Positions 28,411-37,435 of a stretch of DNA of 64,000 nucleotides are shown here, in pieces (the first letter of the stretch is position 1; every line of letters starts with the position of its first letter). Below the pieces are notes generated by a model, which was not told the DNA's origin, ran no database searches, and saw nothing but the letters and a program-made list of their open reading frames with translations. The translations under genes and the position numbers were made by a program. Origin of the DNA: Salinimonas chungwhensis DSM 16280 (GTDB taxonomy: Bacteria > Pseudomonadota > Gammaproteobacteria > Enterobacterales > Alteromonadaceae); contig NZ_KB899387.1 in NCBI RefSeq assembly GCF_000378185.1, positions 1-64,000 on the forward strand, in the 5' to 3' direction.

Positions 28411-29637
28411 GTGGACACCTTAGAGTTTATACAGATACGAAAATTTATCGTAAAGCTGGGTAAGATGTTACATAAATATGGTACGCCAGCGTTCCGTCTT
28501 GAAGCGTACCTGACCGAAGTAGCGACCTATCTGGGTGTCCGCTCTGCGTTCATTTCCACACCTACCTCACTCACCTTCGTGCTATGGAGTGATCGCCACG
28601 AAGATGAGTACAATTCAGCTGCCCGCCTGCAGCCCGGTGAGTTAGACCTTAATGCTCTTTCCCGTACCGATGAGCTTGCCATTGAATTGTTAGCTGGCCG
28701 ACTGACCCTTGCTGAAGCTGACCGAAAGCTGGATGAGATTGATGCCATGCCCAGCCCTTATGGCAAGCTCGTAACCTTTTGTGCCTTTGGGCTGGCAACC
28801 AGTGCTTTTGCTATGCTGATGGGCGCGAGTTTATCAGAGATTGCCTGGTCCGGGCTGCTGGGTTTGCTCACTTATATCTGGTGTCTTTGGGCCACGCGCT
28901 CAAAGCGGGTCAACCTGATGTTGGAACCGGTCACCGCTTTTGTTTCTGGTCTTGTGGTCAGCGCTATCAGTAGCTATCTGGACCCGGGTATCAATATTCC
29001 GCTTATTGTGCTGTCTTCAGTAATCATTCTGGTGCCCGGACTCGCCCTAACTATGGGGCTGGCCGAACTGGCTTCACGGAATATTGTGTCAGGTACCGCA
29101 CGGGTAATGGATGCCCTGATGCAGCTTTTTAAACTGTATTTCGGTGCCTTTTTGGGTGTCGCCAGTGGGTTCGCGCTGTTTGGTGAGAACATCTATCAGC
29201 CCGCTCAGTCACTGCCCTACTGGGCCACGTGGCTTTCTGTGTTATTACTCAGTATCGCCCTGATAGCAATATTTCGCACGCGCCCCAAACATATTTTGTG
29301 GGGGATAGTGTCTTCGTTTGTGGCCTACGGTGCCACTGTCGGCAGTTCTCAGTTTATGGATCAGAGTGTAGCCACCTTTATCGGTGCTTTCGCCCTGGGC
29401 GTGTTTTCCAATCTTTTTACCCGCATCGTCAAGCAGCCTGCAACGATTGTCAGTATGCACGGACTGATTGTGCTTGTGCCCGGCTCAAAGACTTATATCG
29501 GGCTGAACTCTTTTATTTCTGGTCAGAATTTTGTGCAGGCAGACCACATCGGTCAGGATGTGTTTTTAATTTTTATGTCACTAGTGGCCGGCTTAATTTT
29601 TGCCAATGTCGTCATGCCCACAAAAAAAGCGTTGTAA
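28411..29637 (+). CDS. ThrE-like threonine/serine exporter family protein
   Basis: This 408-residue membrane protein joins the two halves of the ThrE family. The N-terminal cytoplasmic plus transmembrane part (about 1-260) contains GTPAFRLEAYL and the ISTPTSLTF segment. The C-terminal transmembrane part contains SMHGLIVLVPGSKTYIGL. Members export amino acids such as threonine and serine; the substrate here is unknown. The start is GTG (28411). Its TAA stop abuts the TAA stop of the converging ycjF-like gene, so no intergenic DNA separates them. Confidence 0.85.
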   Translation: MDTLEFIQIRKFIVKLGKMLHKYGTPAFRLEAYLTEVATYLGVRSAFISTPTSLTFVLWSDRHEDEYNSAARLQPGELDLNALSRTDELAIELLAGRLTLAEADRKLDEIDAMPSPYGKLVTFCAFGLATSAFAMLMGASLSEIAWSGLLGLLTYIWCLWATRSKRVNLMLEPVTAFVSGLVVSAISSYLDPGINIPLIVLSSVIILVPGLALTMGLAELASRNIVSGTARVMDALMQLFKLYFGAFLGVASGFALFGENIYQPAQSLPYWATWLSVLLLSIALIAIFRTRPKHILWGIVSSFVAYGATVGSSQFMDQSVATFIGAFALGVFSNLFTRIVKQPATIVSMHGLIVLVPGSKTYIGLNSFISGQNFVQADHIGQDVFLIFMSLVAGLIFANVVMPTKKAL

Positions 29638-30531
29638 TTAACTTAACAGTTTTATCAGCGCTTTACCCAGGCGGACATTCAGGGCACCGGCAGCCACAGC
29701 CTCTGCAGAATTTTCCACAAAGCGGGCGGTGAGGGAGCCGCTTATCTGGTTGGCAATCTCATCACTGGCTAAATCGAATATACTCTGCGCGGCCAGGTTT
29801 TGTGCCAGAATCGTCAACAGACGCCAGTTTCCGGTGGTGGCAGGCCGCAATCCGTAAACCTGAGCTACGCGACGCACCATGCGCAGACTTATCCATAAGA
29901 TAGTCAGTGTCTGAATCAGGTGATTGGGGCTGACAAAGGCCAGACTCCCGCTGATCATCGACTCGCGCCTTACAATCTCCCGGGCGCGGATAGCGACTGG
30001 TTCATCGACCATGCGCTGATACAGTCTGACAGTTTCCTGAGCACTCATATCATCCTGCACACTGTGCTGATACTGGCGAAAGCGATGTGCCGCGAAACTA
30101 TCGGCAGAGAACGTTGCAGCGTGCTGGTTTAATTCTTTTATTGCGCTGTGACGATCGCCCTGAGCTAGCGCTGACAAATCCGGCGTGCGGTGCAAATATT
30201 TATTCACCGCCCGATAACCTCTGATTTCCCGGACTACCAGCCACACCAGACTGCCGCAAAAGGCTGCCAGCAAGACACTAAGCACTACCGCCAATACGGG
30301 CGACTCCACATAAGCGCCTTGCAAGTACCAGATTGCATCGACGATGCTAAAAGCAAACAGTGCCAGCAAGCCTAGCAATAAGGTTATTGTAAATAGCGAC
30401 AACCGGCCGCCGCTGGTTGCAGGCTGCCATTCCTCGGTGCCGAATTTTTCGGGCATGGCGTGAGTCGGTGGTGCCTCATCAACTTCTCGCTGCTGCACTT
30501 TAGCGCGATAAGGGGATACAGGTTCACTCAT
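29638..30531 (-). CDS. YcjF-like inner-membrane protein (DUF697)
   Basis: This 297-residue protein resembles YcjF/TIGR01620. A charged cytoplasmic N-terminus precedes two transmembrane helices (about 43-63 and 75-97). A cytoplasmic domain follows, with further hydrophobic C-terminal helices typical of DUF697 (LTILWISLRMVRRVAQVYG...). In E. coli ycjF sits with ycjX beside the phage-shock (psp) genes and responds to envelope stress. Here the ycjX-ycjF pair is kept without psp genes in the window. Its start overlaps the ycjX stop by 8 nt, so the two are translationally coupled. Confidence 0.85.
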   Translation of the reverse strand: MSEPVSPYRAKVQQREVDEAPPTHAMPEKFGTEEWQPATSGGRLSLFTITLLLGLLALFAFSIVDAIWYLQGAYVESPVLAVVLSVLLAAFCGSLVWLVVREIRGYRAVNKYLHRTPDLSALAQGDRHSAIKELNQHAATFSADSFAAHRFRQYQHSVQDDMSAQETVRLYQRMVDEPVAIRAREIVRRESMISGSLAFVSPNHLIQTLTILWISLRMVRRVAQVYGLRPATTGNWRLLTILAQNLAAQSIFDLASDEIANQISGSLTARFVENSAEAVAAGALNVRLGKALIKLLS

Positions 30532-31885
30532 GGTGGTCTCCTAGTAAAAACTGTAATAAGCGATCCAGCCCTCTGCCGTTTAAAATACGCGGCAGATAGT
30601 CATCCGGTACCTGCGCAGGCAACACGGGAAAATGCTCCTGCGCCGACATCGCTGAGATAGCTTCTGGCAGCGGCTCAAACTCGGCTTCAATATATTGCCG
30701 GCTTGTGCCACGATAACGAAGACTGGTGGAAGTACTGCCGGGATCCGTAGCCTGCAGTGCACTGACCAGAAAATGCTCATAATGTACCGGTTTATCCTGG
30801 ATTCGGGCCACAGCACCTTCGGTCACCTGCTTCAGCAAACGGAGTAAATCATCATGATAAGCCGCAGGCAGCAGGTCTGACTTGGCCGCAACAAAAGCCA
30901 CTTTACTTATCCCTTGCTGACGCAAAATCGTGCGGCTAAACCAACCCGACTCGCCGTACGAAAATACTTCTGCAAGATAACTCAGCGTTTCTTTGAGCTG
31001 ATAAAGATGCTGCTTGCTGTGATTGAGCCCTTCGAAAAGATCGATCAGAATAATTTGCTTGTCGGCCTGACGAAACGTTTTGTTTTTCAGGGGTGTCAGC
31101 CAGTGTTTCTGGAAATACCGGTAGTGCTTATCAAATACCTTTGTCCACGGATGAGTAATATCGCTGCTGACGCTGGAAGGAAGGGGGGTAAACCCATGAG
31201 CACGCCAGTCGAAGCCGGTATCACCAAGTAAAAAACTACCGGGTTGTAATAAGGTGATGCCATTTTTTTTGGCATTGAGTAAATAGTCTCGATACTGCCC
31301 AACCAGAGCAGCCACAGCATCAGGCTCCGGCGGCTGATCAAAGTCAAACTCTGCTACCGCATCATGCCACGGCTGCGCATAATCCCGCTGGGGCCGATTC
31401 ATTTGCTGAGCCCAGGCGGAGTCTGACCACTGGGCAAAAGATTTGGTCAGCATGGGCAGATCTGTCAGCCACTCGCCCGGATAATCGATAAACTCAAACA
31501 CCACATCCGTGTAAGGAAGCAGATGCTTTTTAACCCCATGGGTCTGGCGCAGCCTTACGACGACTTTAAATCCGTACACGTCCTCAGTAGGGCTCGGCCA
31601 GCGCTGCTCTGCCAATGCCTGCATATGATTTTCAAGCGGGAACATTTCAAAGCCATCCACCGGCTCCACCCACATGTGTTCGACGAGCTCCGCGGGCAAG
31701 TATTCCAGTAAAGGCAGGCACTGATATCCCCCCTCGCTTCGGTATTTGAGCATGGTCATTAGACTGGTAAACAGCGTAGATTTACCACTTCGGCTCAAAC
31801 CGGTGATAGTAAAACGGTGATGCTCTTTTAAAAACCAGTCAGCCCAGTGGTTGTTGTTCGCCGGTTTGAACCATTGTGTAATCAC
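30524..31885 (-). CDS. YcjX-like P-loop protein (DUF463)
   Basis: This 453-residue protein belongs to the YcjX/DUF463 family of GTPase-like proteins. The P-loop GLSRSGKST spans residues 29-37, the Walker-B-like segment is FEFIDYPGEW, and KSDLLPA matches the NKxD-type guanine-specificity region. It is soluble and acts with the YcjF partner in envelope stress in relatives; the exact function is not established. The start is GTG at 31885 with AAGG about 9 nt upstream. Upstream DNA (31886-32328) has no recognisable gene. Confidence 0.88.
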   Translation of the reverse strand: MITQWFKPANNNHWADWFLKEHHRFTITGLSRSGKSTLFTSLMTMLKYRSEGGYQCLPLLEYLPAELVEHMWVEPVDGFEMFPLENHMQALAEQRWPSPTEDVYGFKVVVRLRQTHGVKKHLLPYTDVVFEFIDYPGEWLTDLPMLTKSFAQWSDSAWAQQMNRPQRDYAQPWHDAVAEFDFDQPPEPDAVAALVGQYRDYLLNAKKNGITLLQPGSFLLGDTGFDWRAHGFTPLPSSVSSDITHPWTKVFDKHYRYFQKHWLTPLKNKTFRQADKQIILIDLFEGLNHSKQHLYQLKETLSYLAEVFSYGESGWFSRTILRQQGISKVAFVAAKSDLLPAAYHDDLLRLLKQVTEGAVARIQDKPVHYEHFLVSALQATDPGSTSTSLRYRGTSRQYIEAEFEPLPEAISAMSAQEHFPVLPAQVPDDYLPRILNGRGLDRLLQFLLGDHHE

Positions 31886-32328
31886 TATTATGCCTTTTCT
31901 CTTCGCTCTGTCTTAATGTGCCTGCGCTGTGTTCAGTTTCAATACCTGTTTATACTTTGTTACATCATATTCTGCTTCGATCAATGCGCAGCAACTTGAA
32001 AATATTGCGTGACGAGCTAAAGAATCTGATGCTCATTATCATGTATGTCTGTTACGCCGACACAGTGTAACACTTGTCCTACGCAAAAATTGCGACCGAC
32101 AGACCACAAGAGAACTCAACCCCGGGCGCGTTTAGCCCATCGCCAGCATTTATAGGCCAGTGATGACCAGGGACAGTTGGAACATCGAGTAAAGCACACT
32201 AGATATAGAATGTATAAAAGATCGGGGTGGTTATTCGTAAGAGGGTTAAACATCTTCTAAAAGTGGCGCTGAAGTTGTTAAAACCGCCAGAGCGCTGACG
32301 GCAAAATGAAGGCCTTCTTTTGAGAGGT
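31886..32328. other. Intergenic stretch without a recognisable gene
   Basis: This 443-bp stretch contains no open frame with a credible protein. It probably holds the ycjX promoter near its left end and the 3' untranslated end of the leftward membrane protein gene at its right end. A weak imperfect hairpin (CCGCCAG/CTGACGG, 32284-32301) with a short minus-strand T-run could terminate the latter. Nothing else stands out. Confidence 0.5.
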
Positions 32329-33003
32329 TCAGGTGGGCTTGTATGTGTCCTGGGTAACAGGCTGACGTCGTTGTTCGAACAATAAATGAAAGCTATAGCC
32401 CAGCGCCAGACTCATGATAAACATTTCGCCACCATCTTCGATAATTGAGAAAAGCTGGTATCCCCAGGGCACCATACTGTGCACCATATCTACGACGATA
32501 CCAAAAAAGGCTATACCCGCTAAAATAATCAAAAATCGATGGGAAATCTCTCGGAATGTTTTATCTGCTTTTAAGTAACCCACCATCAAAAAACTCAGTA
32601 AAACAATGCCAGCAATGGCGGTGACAAGAAGCTCACCAAAATCCTGGGCCCTGAGCCGAAATGCAGGCTGGATATCAAACATAGTGACCAGGTATCCGCC
32701 TACTGATTCATGAATTTGCAAAGAATCATCCAGCAGCATGTAGCTGAAAATCATTGCCCATGCCACCAGAACCAGCGCTTTAAAGCGAATGAAGAGTATT
32801 CCCAGCAAGCAAACAATCCAGAATATTTTCAGATATTGAAACACTTCAGCATAACCACGGTCGCGGGTCAGCGAAAAATGGGGATGACTGACGATATCCA
32901 GTTTAAATGCCAGATGCACAAGCACAAAGCCAACATCAGATAACATCATCAGGGCGATAATAGTGGTAATGGGGTATGAAAATGTCCAGCGTAGCGATGG
33001 CAT
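32329..33003 (-). CDS. Uncharacterised multi-pass membrane protein
   Basis: I do not recognise this 224-residue protein. It has about six hydrophobic segments (for example TTIIALMMLSDVGFVLVHLA and LLVTAIAGIVLLSFLMVGYL) with short charged loops. A conserved-looking acidic-His pair appears in a loop (LLDDSLQIHESVG). The frame is open 19 codons upstream, but ATG at 33003 has an AGGA sequence 7 nt before it and starts directly at MPSLRW, so I choose it. It lies 65 nt after the FUSC-type transporter gene on the same strand and might be the last gene of that set. Confidence 0.6.
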   Translation of the reverse strand: MPSLRWTFSYPITTIIALMMLSDVGFVLVHLAFKLDIVSHPHFSLTRDRGYAEVFQYLKIFWIVCLLGILFIRFKALVLVAWAMIFSYMLLDDSLQIHESVGGYLVTMFDIQPAFRLRAQDFGELLVTAIAGIVLLSFLMVGYLKADKTFREISHRFLIILAGIAFFGIVVDMVHSMVPWGYQLFSIIEDGGEMFIMSLALGYSFHLLFEQRRQPVTQDTYKPT

Positions 33004-33068
33004 GCAAGTCCTGTTGCTAAAAAATGACAACCTGTAATAAAAGTATAACCTTATTGTCATGTTTTAGA

Positions 33069-35144
33069 TCAGTTATTGCGGATCTCCGTGTTCTTCTGTT
33101 GCACCATCATCGCTGTGCGCTGAAAGGTAAGGTCGAGCCGCTTAAAAATCCCTTCAATCAGGGTCAGGTGTGCGGTGCCTTGTGAATCCTGTCTGACCTG
33201 CGCCAGCACAGCATCACACATCGGTTTAAATCGTTCTGTAGAGCGCCCTTTGGCGGCATCAATGAACGTGTCGGCCAATACATATTGCCAGTGCTTGAGA
33301 ATGACCGATAAGTCTTTATCGGTCACTGTCTGAACCAGTGTTCTGACCCGAATAGAAGTATGACCAAGATTCAGTCCGGTCAGCCCCAAATCTGTGATAA
33401 CCCGGGCATCACTAGCGATATCCTTATCGTAGCTGGCCAGCCGTAACAAGCGATCGCCCATTCTTGCATTGAACCAGTGCGCCGGGGAAGGTTGTTCAAT
33501 AAGCCGCTGCAAATCGCGCCGCGTTGCGGCCAGTAAGCGCCCTTGTACTGTCTCAACCCCAGGCCCGGTGACCAGCCTGAAGACCCAGTATAAGATACTG
33601 ACGCCGATGATAATGGCAATGGCTGCGCTTAATGTATAATCCACCGACAATGGGCGGGACATGTCATTAGCCGGCTGCACCAATAAGGTAAACGGAATGC
33701 AGAACCCAAGCCCGTAGGGTCGCGTTTCGCGCTGCGAGATTGCCATCAGACCAAGAAAATACGGTCCACTCAATATAAGTATGAGCAAGGCATAATCGCC
33801 GCTACTCTGGGCCAGTAAGTTCAGCGCGAAAAAAATAGCTACAGGTATAGCCACCGTGACGCCCACGAGCATTTTTTTCAAAGCAGCTTTCACTTCTATA
33901 GGAGGCAGACGGGCAAACATGATGGAAAAGATAACCGGGAGAATCATCACCATGATGGCAGCAGGCGACCCGGTATACAGCCATAAAGTGGCACCGCTGC
34001 CAAATACCAGAAATGTTCTGAAGCCGGTTGCCAGAGCAATAAGCGGGTCACGATATGGCCGGTGTTCAGGCGCTTTTAACACAGACTCGTGACCTTTCAT
34101 CAGCGTATTATAGGCGCGCAGAATCAACACCAGCTCAGAGAGCATTTCGTGAGCGGTTTTAAGCAGGCGCGCTTCCAGCGGTGTAACCCGCTCTGATTGT
34201 TTGGAGATTTTCAGCAGACTGCGTCGCTGCGCTTGCGCAATTTCGTAGCAGGTTTGGTAATCCCGGGTACTGGCAATTTTTTTCAAATCCTCACGCAGCA
34301 CATCCAGTAAACCGCTAAGCGTACCAGACATAATATCCGAATGGTTGCGCTGCAAACGGCCAAAAATCTGTATCACCGCCACCACAGACAACGTTTTGTT
34401 GCTGATAACACTGGCCGCTCTGGCGCGCCCCGGGCCTTGTGGCCCCTCATAGGCCACAGCACTGGAGTCATCATTTAAAGTGGCCAGTGATTCTAAAATT
34501 TCATCGATACACTGATGTCGGTCTTCGTGGGAGCCTTCCCGATCAAGTTCCAGATTGACATAATGTAGCGTTTGATTAATCACTGTTTTTGCCTGCGCCT
34601 GCAACGAGGTTTTTATGCGTTTGGGAAAAACCAGCATACTTACTGTCATGGCGCACAGTGCGCCTACAATGATTTCGGTAATCCGCGCCTGTGAAATACC
34701 AAAGATAGTCTGATTGGTAGCCAGCTCCGGAGCTGCCATTGTCAGCAACACGATAATACAGGGCGTCACGCAGGCCATGGCAAAAAAATAGATAAAGTTA
34801 ACCCGCCGGACCAGGGCCGATAATGTGGAATTTAGCGCCAGCCACGCTGCGAGTGTGCCCATTGCCGGCATAGGTGCGGCGTGCAGGTAGTTAAGTACAA
34901 ACAAACCAAAAATGCCGCCTATCAAAGTGCCGGTAATCTGACTAACCGTTTTTTCTACTACCAGCCCGCCTTCCGGCCTTACCTGCAAAAATACTGCGGA
35001 AACCACCGCCCAATAGGGTTTTTCAAGATTAAAGTACAAAGAGATGTAGAGTGCCATAGCCATGGCCAGCACCCCTTTGAACGCAAAGATAATGTTGTCC
35101 CGGGAAGGCGTCAGATAGGTTGCCGCGAGCAGTGGCAGTTGCAT
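33069..35144 (-). CDS. FUSC/AaeB-family inner-membrane transporter
   Basis: This 691-residue protein has the duplicated layout of the fusaric-acid-resistance/aromatic-acid exporter family. Six N-terminal transmembrane helices (about 20-175) start with FKGVLAMAMALYISL. A cytoplasmic helical domain (about 180-350), a second transmembrane block (about 360-510) and a C-terminal cytoplasmic domain follow. With the HlyD-type adaptor and DUF1656 protein just upstream it should export aromatic acids or similar weak acids, as AaeB does. The substrate is unproven. It starts 3 nt after the adaptor stop. Confidence 0.9.
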   Translation of the reverse strand: MQLPLLAATYLTPSRDNIIFAFKGVLAMAMALYISLYFNLEKPYWAVVSAVFLQVRPEGGLVVEKTVSQITGTLIGGIFGLFVLNYLHAAPMPAMGTLAAWLALNSTLSALVRRVNFIYFFAMACVTPCIIVLLTMAAPELATNQTIFGISQARITEIIVGALCAMTVSMLVFPKRIKTSLQAQAKTVINQTLHYVNLELDREGSHEDRHQCIDEILESLATLNDDSSAVAYEGPQGPGRARAASVISNKTLSVVAVIQIFGRLQRNHSDIMSGTLSGLLDVLREDLKKIASTRDYQTCYEIAQAQRRSLLKISKQSERVTPLEARLLKTAHEMLSELVLILRAYNTLMKGHESVLKAPEHRPYRDPLIALATGFRTFLVFGSGATLWLYTGSPAAIMVMILPVIFSIMFARLPPIEVKAALKKMLVGVTVAIPVAIFFALNLLAQSSGDYALLILILSGPYFLGLMAISQRETRPYGLGFCIPFTLLVQPANDMSRPLSVDYTLSAAIAIIIGVSILYWVFRLVTGPGVETVQGRLLAATRRDLQRLIEQPSPAHWFNARMGDRLLRLASYDKDIASDARVITDLGLTGLNLGHTSIRVRTLVQTVTDKDLSVILKHWQYVLADTFIDAAKGRSTERFKPMCDAVLAQVRQDSQGTAHLTLIEGIFKRLDLTFQRTAMMVQQKNTEIRNN

Positions 35145-35147
35145 GTG

Positions 35148-36008
35148 TTACTGCTCGTTCAAATGTATAGACGCGGTGGTTCCGGCCACCAGGCGAACAT
35201 TTTCAGGCACCGGGTCAAGCTCGATATCCACCGGCACCCTCTGAGCCAGTCTCACCCAGTTGAAAGTTTGCTGCACGTGCGGCAACAGCTGTTCATTGCG
35301 GTTAATATTGGTGTCGGCAATCGCTTCGCCGATACTGACTACTTTTCCGGTAAGCGGCTGATTGCTGCTCATCAGCTTAATAGTCGCGCGCTGTCCCTCA
35401 TGTATCAGTGAAAGCTTGGTTTCTTCAAAGTAACCGGTGACATAGAAAGAGCCTCGCCGGACCAGTGATAACACCGGTTTTCCCTGGCTGACATAATTTC
35501 CTTCTCGTAAATCAAGATTAACAATGGTGCCTGCCTGCGGGGCTTTAACGCGGGTTCGTTGTAAATTCAGCTGCAGCGTGTTTAGCTTTGCCATGGCCAG
35601 ATTATATTCCGCTCTGGCCTGCTCAGCGCTGATGCGGGTTACCTCTAATTCTTCCTGACTGATGGTGTTGTTTCGTGCCAGCTTTGTGCGCCGCTGATAC
35701 TCATGCTGGGCCAGTTGCCAGGCAAGCTCTCTGGCTTTAACAGCAGCCTGTTGTTCTTCTATCGCGGCCTGATACCGGGCATTATCGATGGTGAACAGTA
35801 ATTCGCCCTTTTCGACTTTTTGATTATCCTGTACGGCCAGTTGGGTAACCCAGCCGGATACGTCTGGCGAAATTGTGGTGATATGCGCCTGAACCCTGCC
35901 ATCACGGGTCCAGGGCGCATGTAGATAGCGCTCCCAGACCCACCGCCCTGCCAGTACGGCAAGGGCAACTATAATGAGGGTAACAATAATCCGAACTACA
36001 GTGCCCAT
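35148..36008 (-). CDS. HlyD-family membrane fusion protein (AaeA/EmrA-like)
   Basis: This 286-residue periplasmic adaptor has an N-terminal membrane anchor (IIVTLIIVALAVLAGRWVW, about 6-24). A barrel-sandwich half-motif follows (WTRDGRVQAHITTISPDVSG), then a coiled-coil hairpin (about 85-150) and the return lipoyl half (VKAPQAGTIVNLDLREGNYV). It would connect the FUSC transporter to an outer-membrane channel of the TolC type that is not encoded nearby. It lies between the DUF1656 and FUSC genes with 3-nt gaps, a clear operon. Confidence 0.92.
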   Translation of the reverse strand: MGTVVRIIVTLIIVALAVLAGRWVWERYLHAPWTRDGRVQAHITTISPDVSGWVTQLAVQDNQKVEKGELLFTIDNARYQAAIEEQQAAVKARELAWQLAQHEYQRRTKLARNNTISQEELEVTRISAEQARAEYNLAMAKLNTLQLNLQRTRVKAPQAGTIVNLDLREGNYVSQGKPVLSLVRRGSFYVTGYFEETKLSLIHEGQRATIKLMSSNQPLTGKVVSIGEAIADTNINRNEQLLPHVQQTFNWVRLAQRVPVDIELDPVPENVRLVAGTTASIHLNEQ

Positions 36009-36011
36009 GAA

Positions 36012-36215
36012 TCAGTAACCTCCTGCGATAAGTACAACAATCGCTAAATAACAAACAAACAGTGACACCTCACACCAGGCGGGTCGCCATAATTTCTGGT
36101 ATGTACCGGTTTTAAATAACGCAAAACGGGTTACTACCGAAAACACAAAAGCTATCGGGATAAATACAATCAGCGGGCTGAATAGCATTCCGCCTACTGC
36201 CACTTCTTCTAGCAT
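36012..36215 (-). CDS. DUF1656/AaeX-like small membrane protein
   Basis: This 67-residue protein has two hydrophobic helices (PLIVFIPIAFVFSVVTRFAL and EVSLFVCYLAIVVLIAGGY) separated by a basic loop. Size and position before an HlyD-FUSC pair match AaeX/DUF1656, the small conserved member of aromatic-acid efflux operons whose role is unknown. It is the first gene of the leftward efflux set. Confidence 0.85.
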   Translation of the reverse strand: MLEEVAVGGMLFSPLIVFIPIAFVFSVVTRFALFKTGTYQKLWRPAWCEVSLFVCYLAIVVLIAGGY

Positions 36216-36277
36216 AGATAACTCCCGCTAACTGGTAATCAATCCAACCCAAACAGACAGCAAAAAATACTAACTGA

Positions 36278-37387
36278 TCAACTTATTAAATCATGCATAT
36301 AGGTAATGTCAGGTAATTTATGCTCCGGCTGATAGAACAGTCGGTTCAACCGTCCTAAAAAATTAACCCCTCTGGCAGAATCATGGGCTTTTTTGCGGGT
36401 TTCGCTGGTATTTTGCATAAACTCCCAGGGCTGTAAATTCAGCTCACTGATCGCCTGTTCAGTCGCACCATGACTGAGGACCGTGGACAAGATACGTTCT
36501 GTTTTGCTTTCGTTGATGGTTAATTTTTCTTCAGCAAACTGGTGTTCCAGAGGTTCGCCCACAGCTTCTAACGTATAATTGATAGCGTGCCAGATTTCGT
36601 CGTGCGACAGATAAGCATCCGGCGGCGCATAATAGCCGTTTATCTCCCACTCCAGTTCAGCATTACTTACCGCGATTGAACTTTCCAACTGCTCACACAG
36701 TGACAGATCAGGCTTTGCGCCAATGTTGTAGGCATCCACCGATAATGCAACACAAATCACCACATCACCCAACGTTGCGGGATCATAATAAAGGGCTTCA
36801 AACGCCGCCCGTTTAACACCCATCCAACCATGCACACAAGACGGCTGTTGCACAAAATGCCGAACTTCATGGGGTAAATCTTCCCCGTAGCGTTCAATAA
36901 AAAGAGGCAGCGGATTCTGACTGGGATCGTCGTTTGGCATCCAGACTTCGTATTCCTGGCGGTCATCCCCTTTGCCGCGGCTTTTGATGCCAAATGAAAG
37001 GTTTACCGGTCGACAGATACTGCGATCCTCATCCACCCGGTGAAAATACTCAGAGCGGAGTCTTTTAATAAAAGGGGCTTTTGTGCCGGCCAGTGCAGCC
37101 GTGGGATAGCGATAGCCTACCTCGCTGTTAATTACATCAGTAAGCGCTGGTAATTCACGGCTGAGCGTCTGTCGGACATTTTTAAGAGATGTCAGCGATG
37201 GCAGAATAATACTGCGTTCAGGCTCAATGGTCAGGCGCTGCCCGGTTGGGCTGTAAAATTTAGGGGTTTTGTGAAACTCATAACCTGACAACCCAAGATT
37301 GCTTACTGTCTGGTCACGGTACCCAGCCAGTTCGGCAAATAAGACACTGTGGTCACGGATGTGTTTTAGAAGCGGGCGATCCGCCAT
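36278..37387 (-). CDS. Uncharacterised 369-residue protein
   Basis: I do not recognise this family. The protein is soluble, with no signal peptide or membrane helix. A HEVRH sequence at residues 173-177 fits a zinc HExxH pattern but could be chance; no matching downstream metal ligand context is evident. A Trp/Tyr-rich middle (EWEINGYYAPPDAYL) and basic C-terminus follow. It stands alone between the efflux set and a metallo-hydrolase gene, 48 nt from the latter on the same strand, so the two could be cotranscribed. Function unknown. Confidence 0.6.
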   Translation of the reverse strand: MADRPLLKHIRDHSVLFAELAGYRDQTVSNLGLSGYEFHKTPKFYSPTGQRLTIEPERSIILPSLTSLKNVRQTLSRELPALTDVINSEVGYRYPTAALAGTKAPFIKRLRSEYFHRVDEDRSICRPVNLSFGIKSRGKGDDRQEYEVWMPNDDPSQNPLPLFIERYGEDLPHEVRHFVQQPSCVHGWMGVKRAAFEALYYDPATLGDVVICVALSVDAYNIGAKPDLSLCEQLESSIAVSNAELEWEINGYYAPPDAYLSHDEIWHAINYTLEAVGEPLEHQFAEEKLTINESKTERILSTVLSHGATEQAISELNLQPWEFMQNTSETRKKAHDSARGVNFLGRLNRLFYQPEHKLPDITYMHDLIS

Positions 37388-37435
37388 AAAGTTTCCCTGT
37401 AAAAAAGTGGCACTAACTATACAGTATTCGGGCGG

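Noticed and set aside
34881-35411. 176-residue rightward frame antisense to FUSC and HlyD genes
   Set aside because: The opposite strand encodes two well-supported transporter genes.
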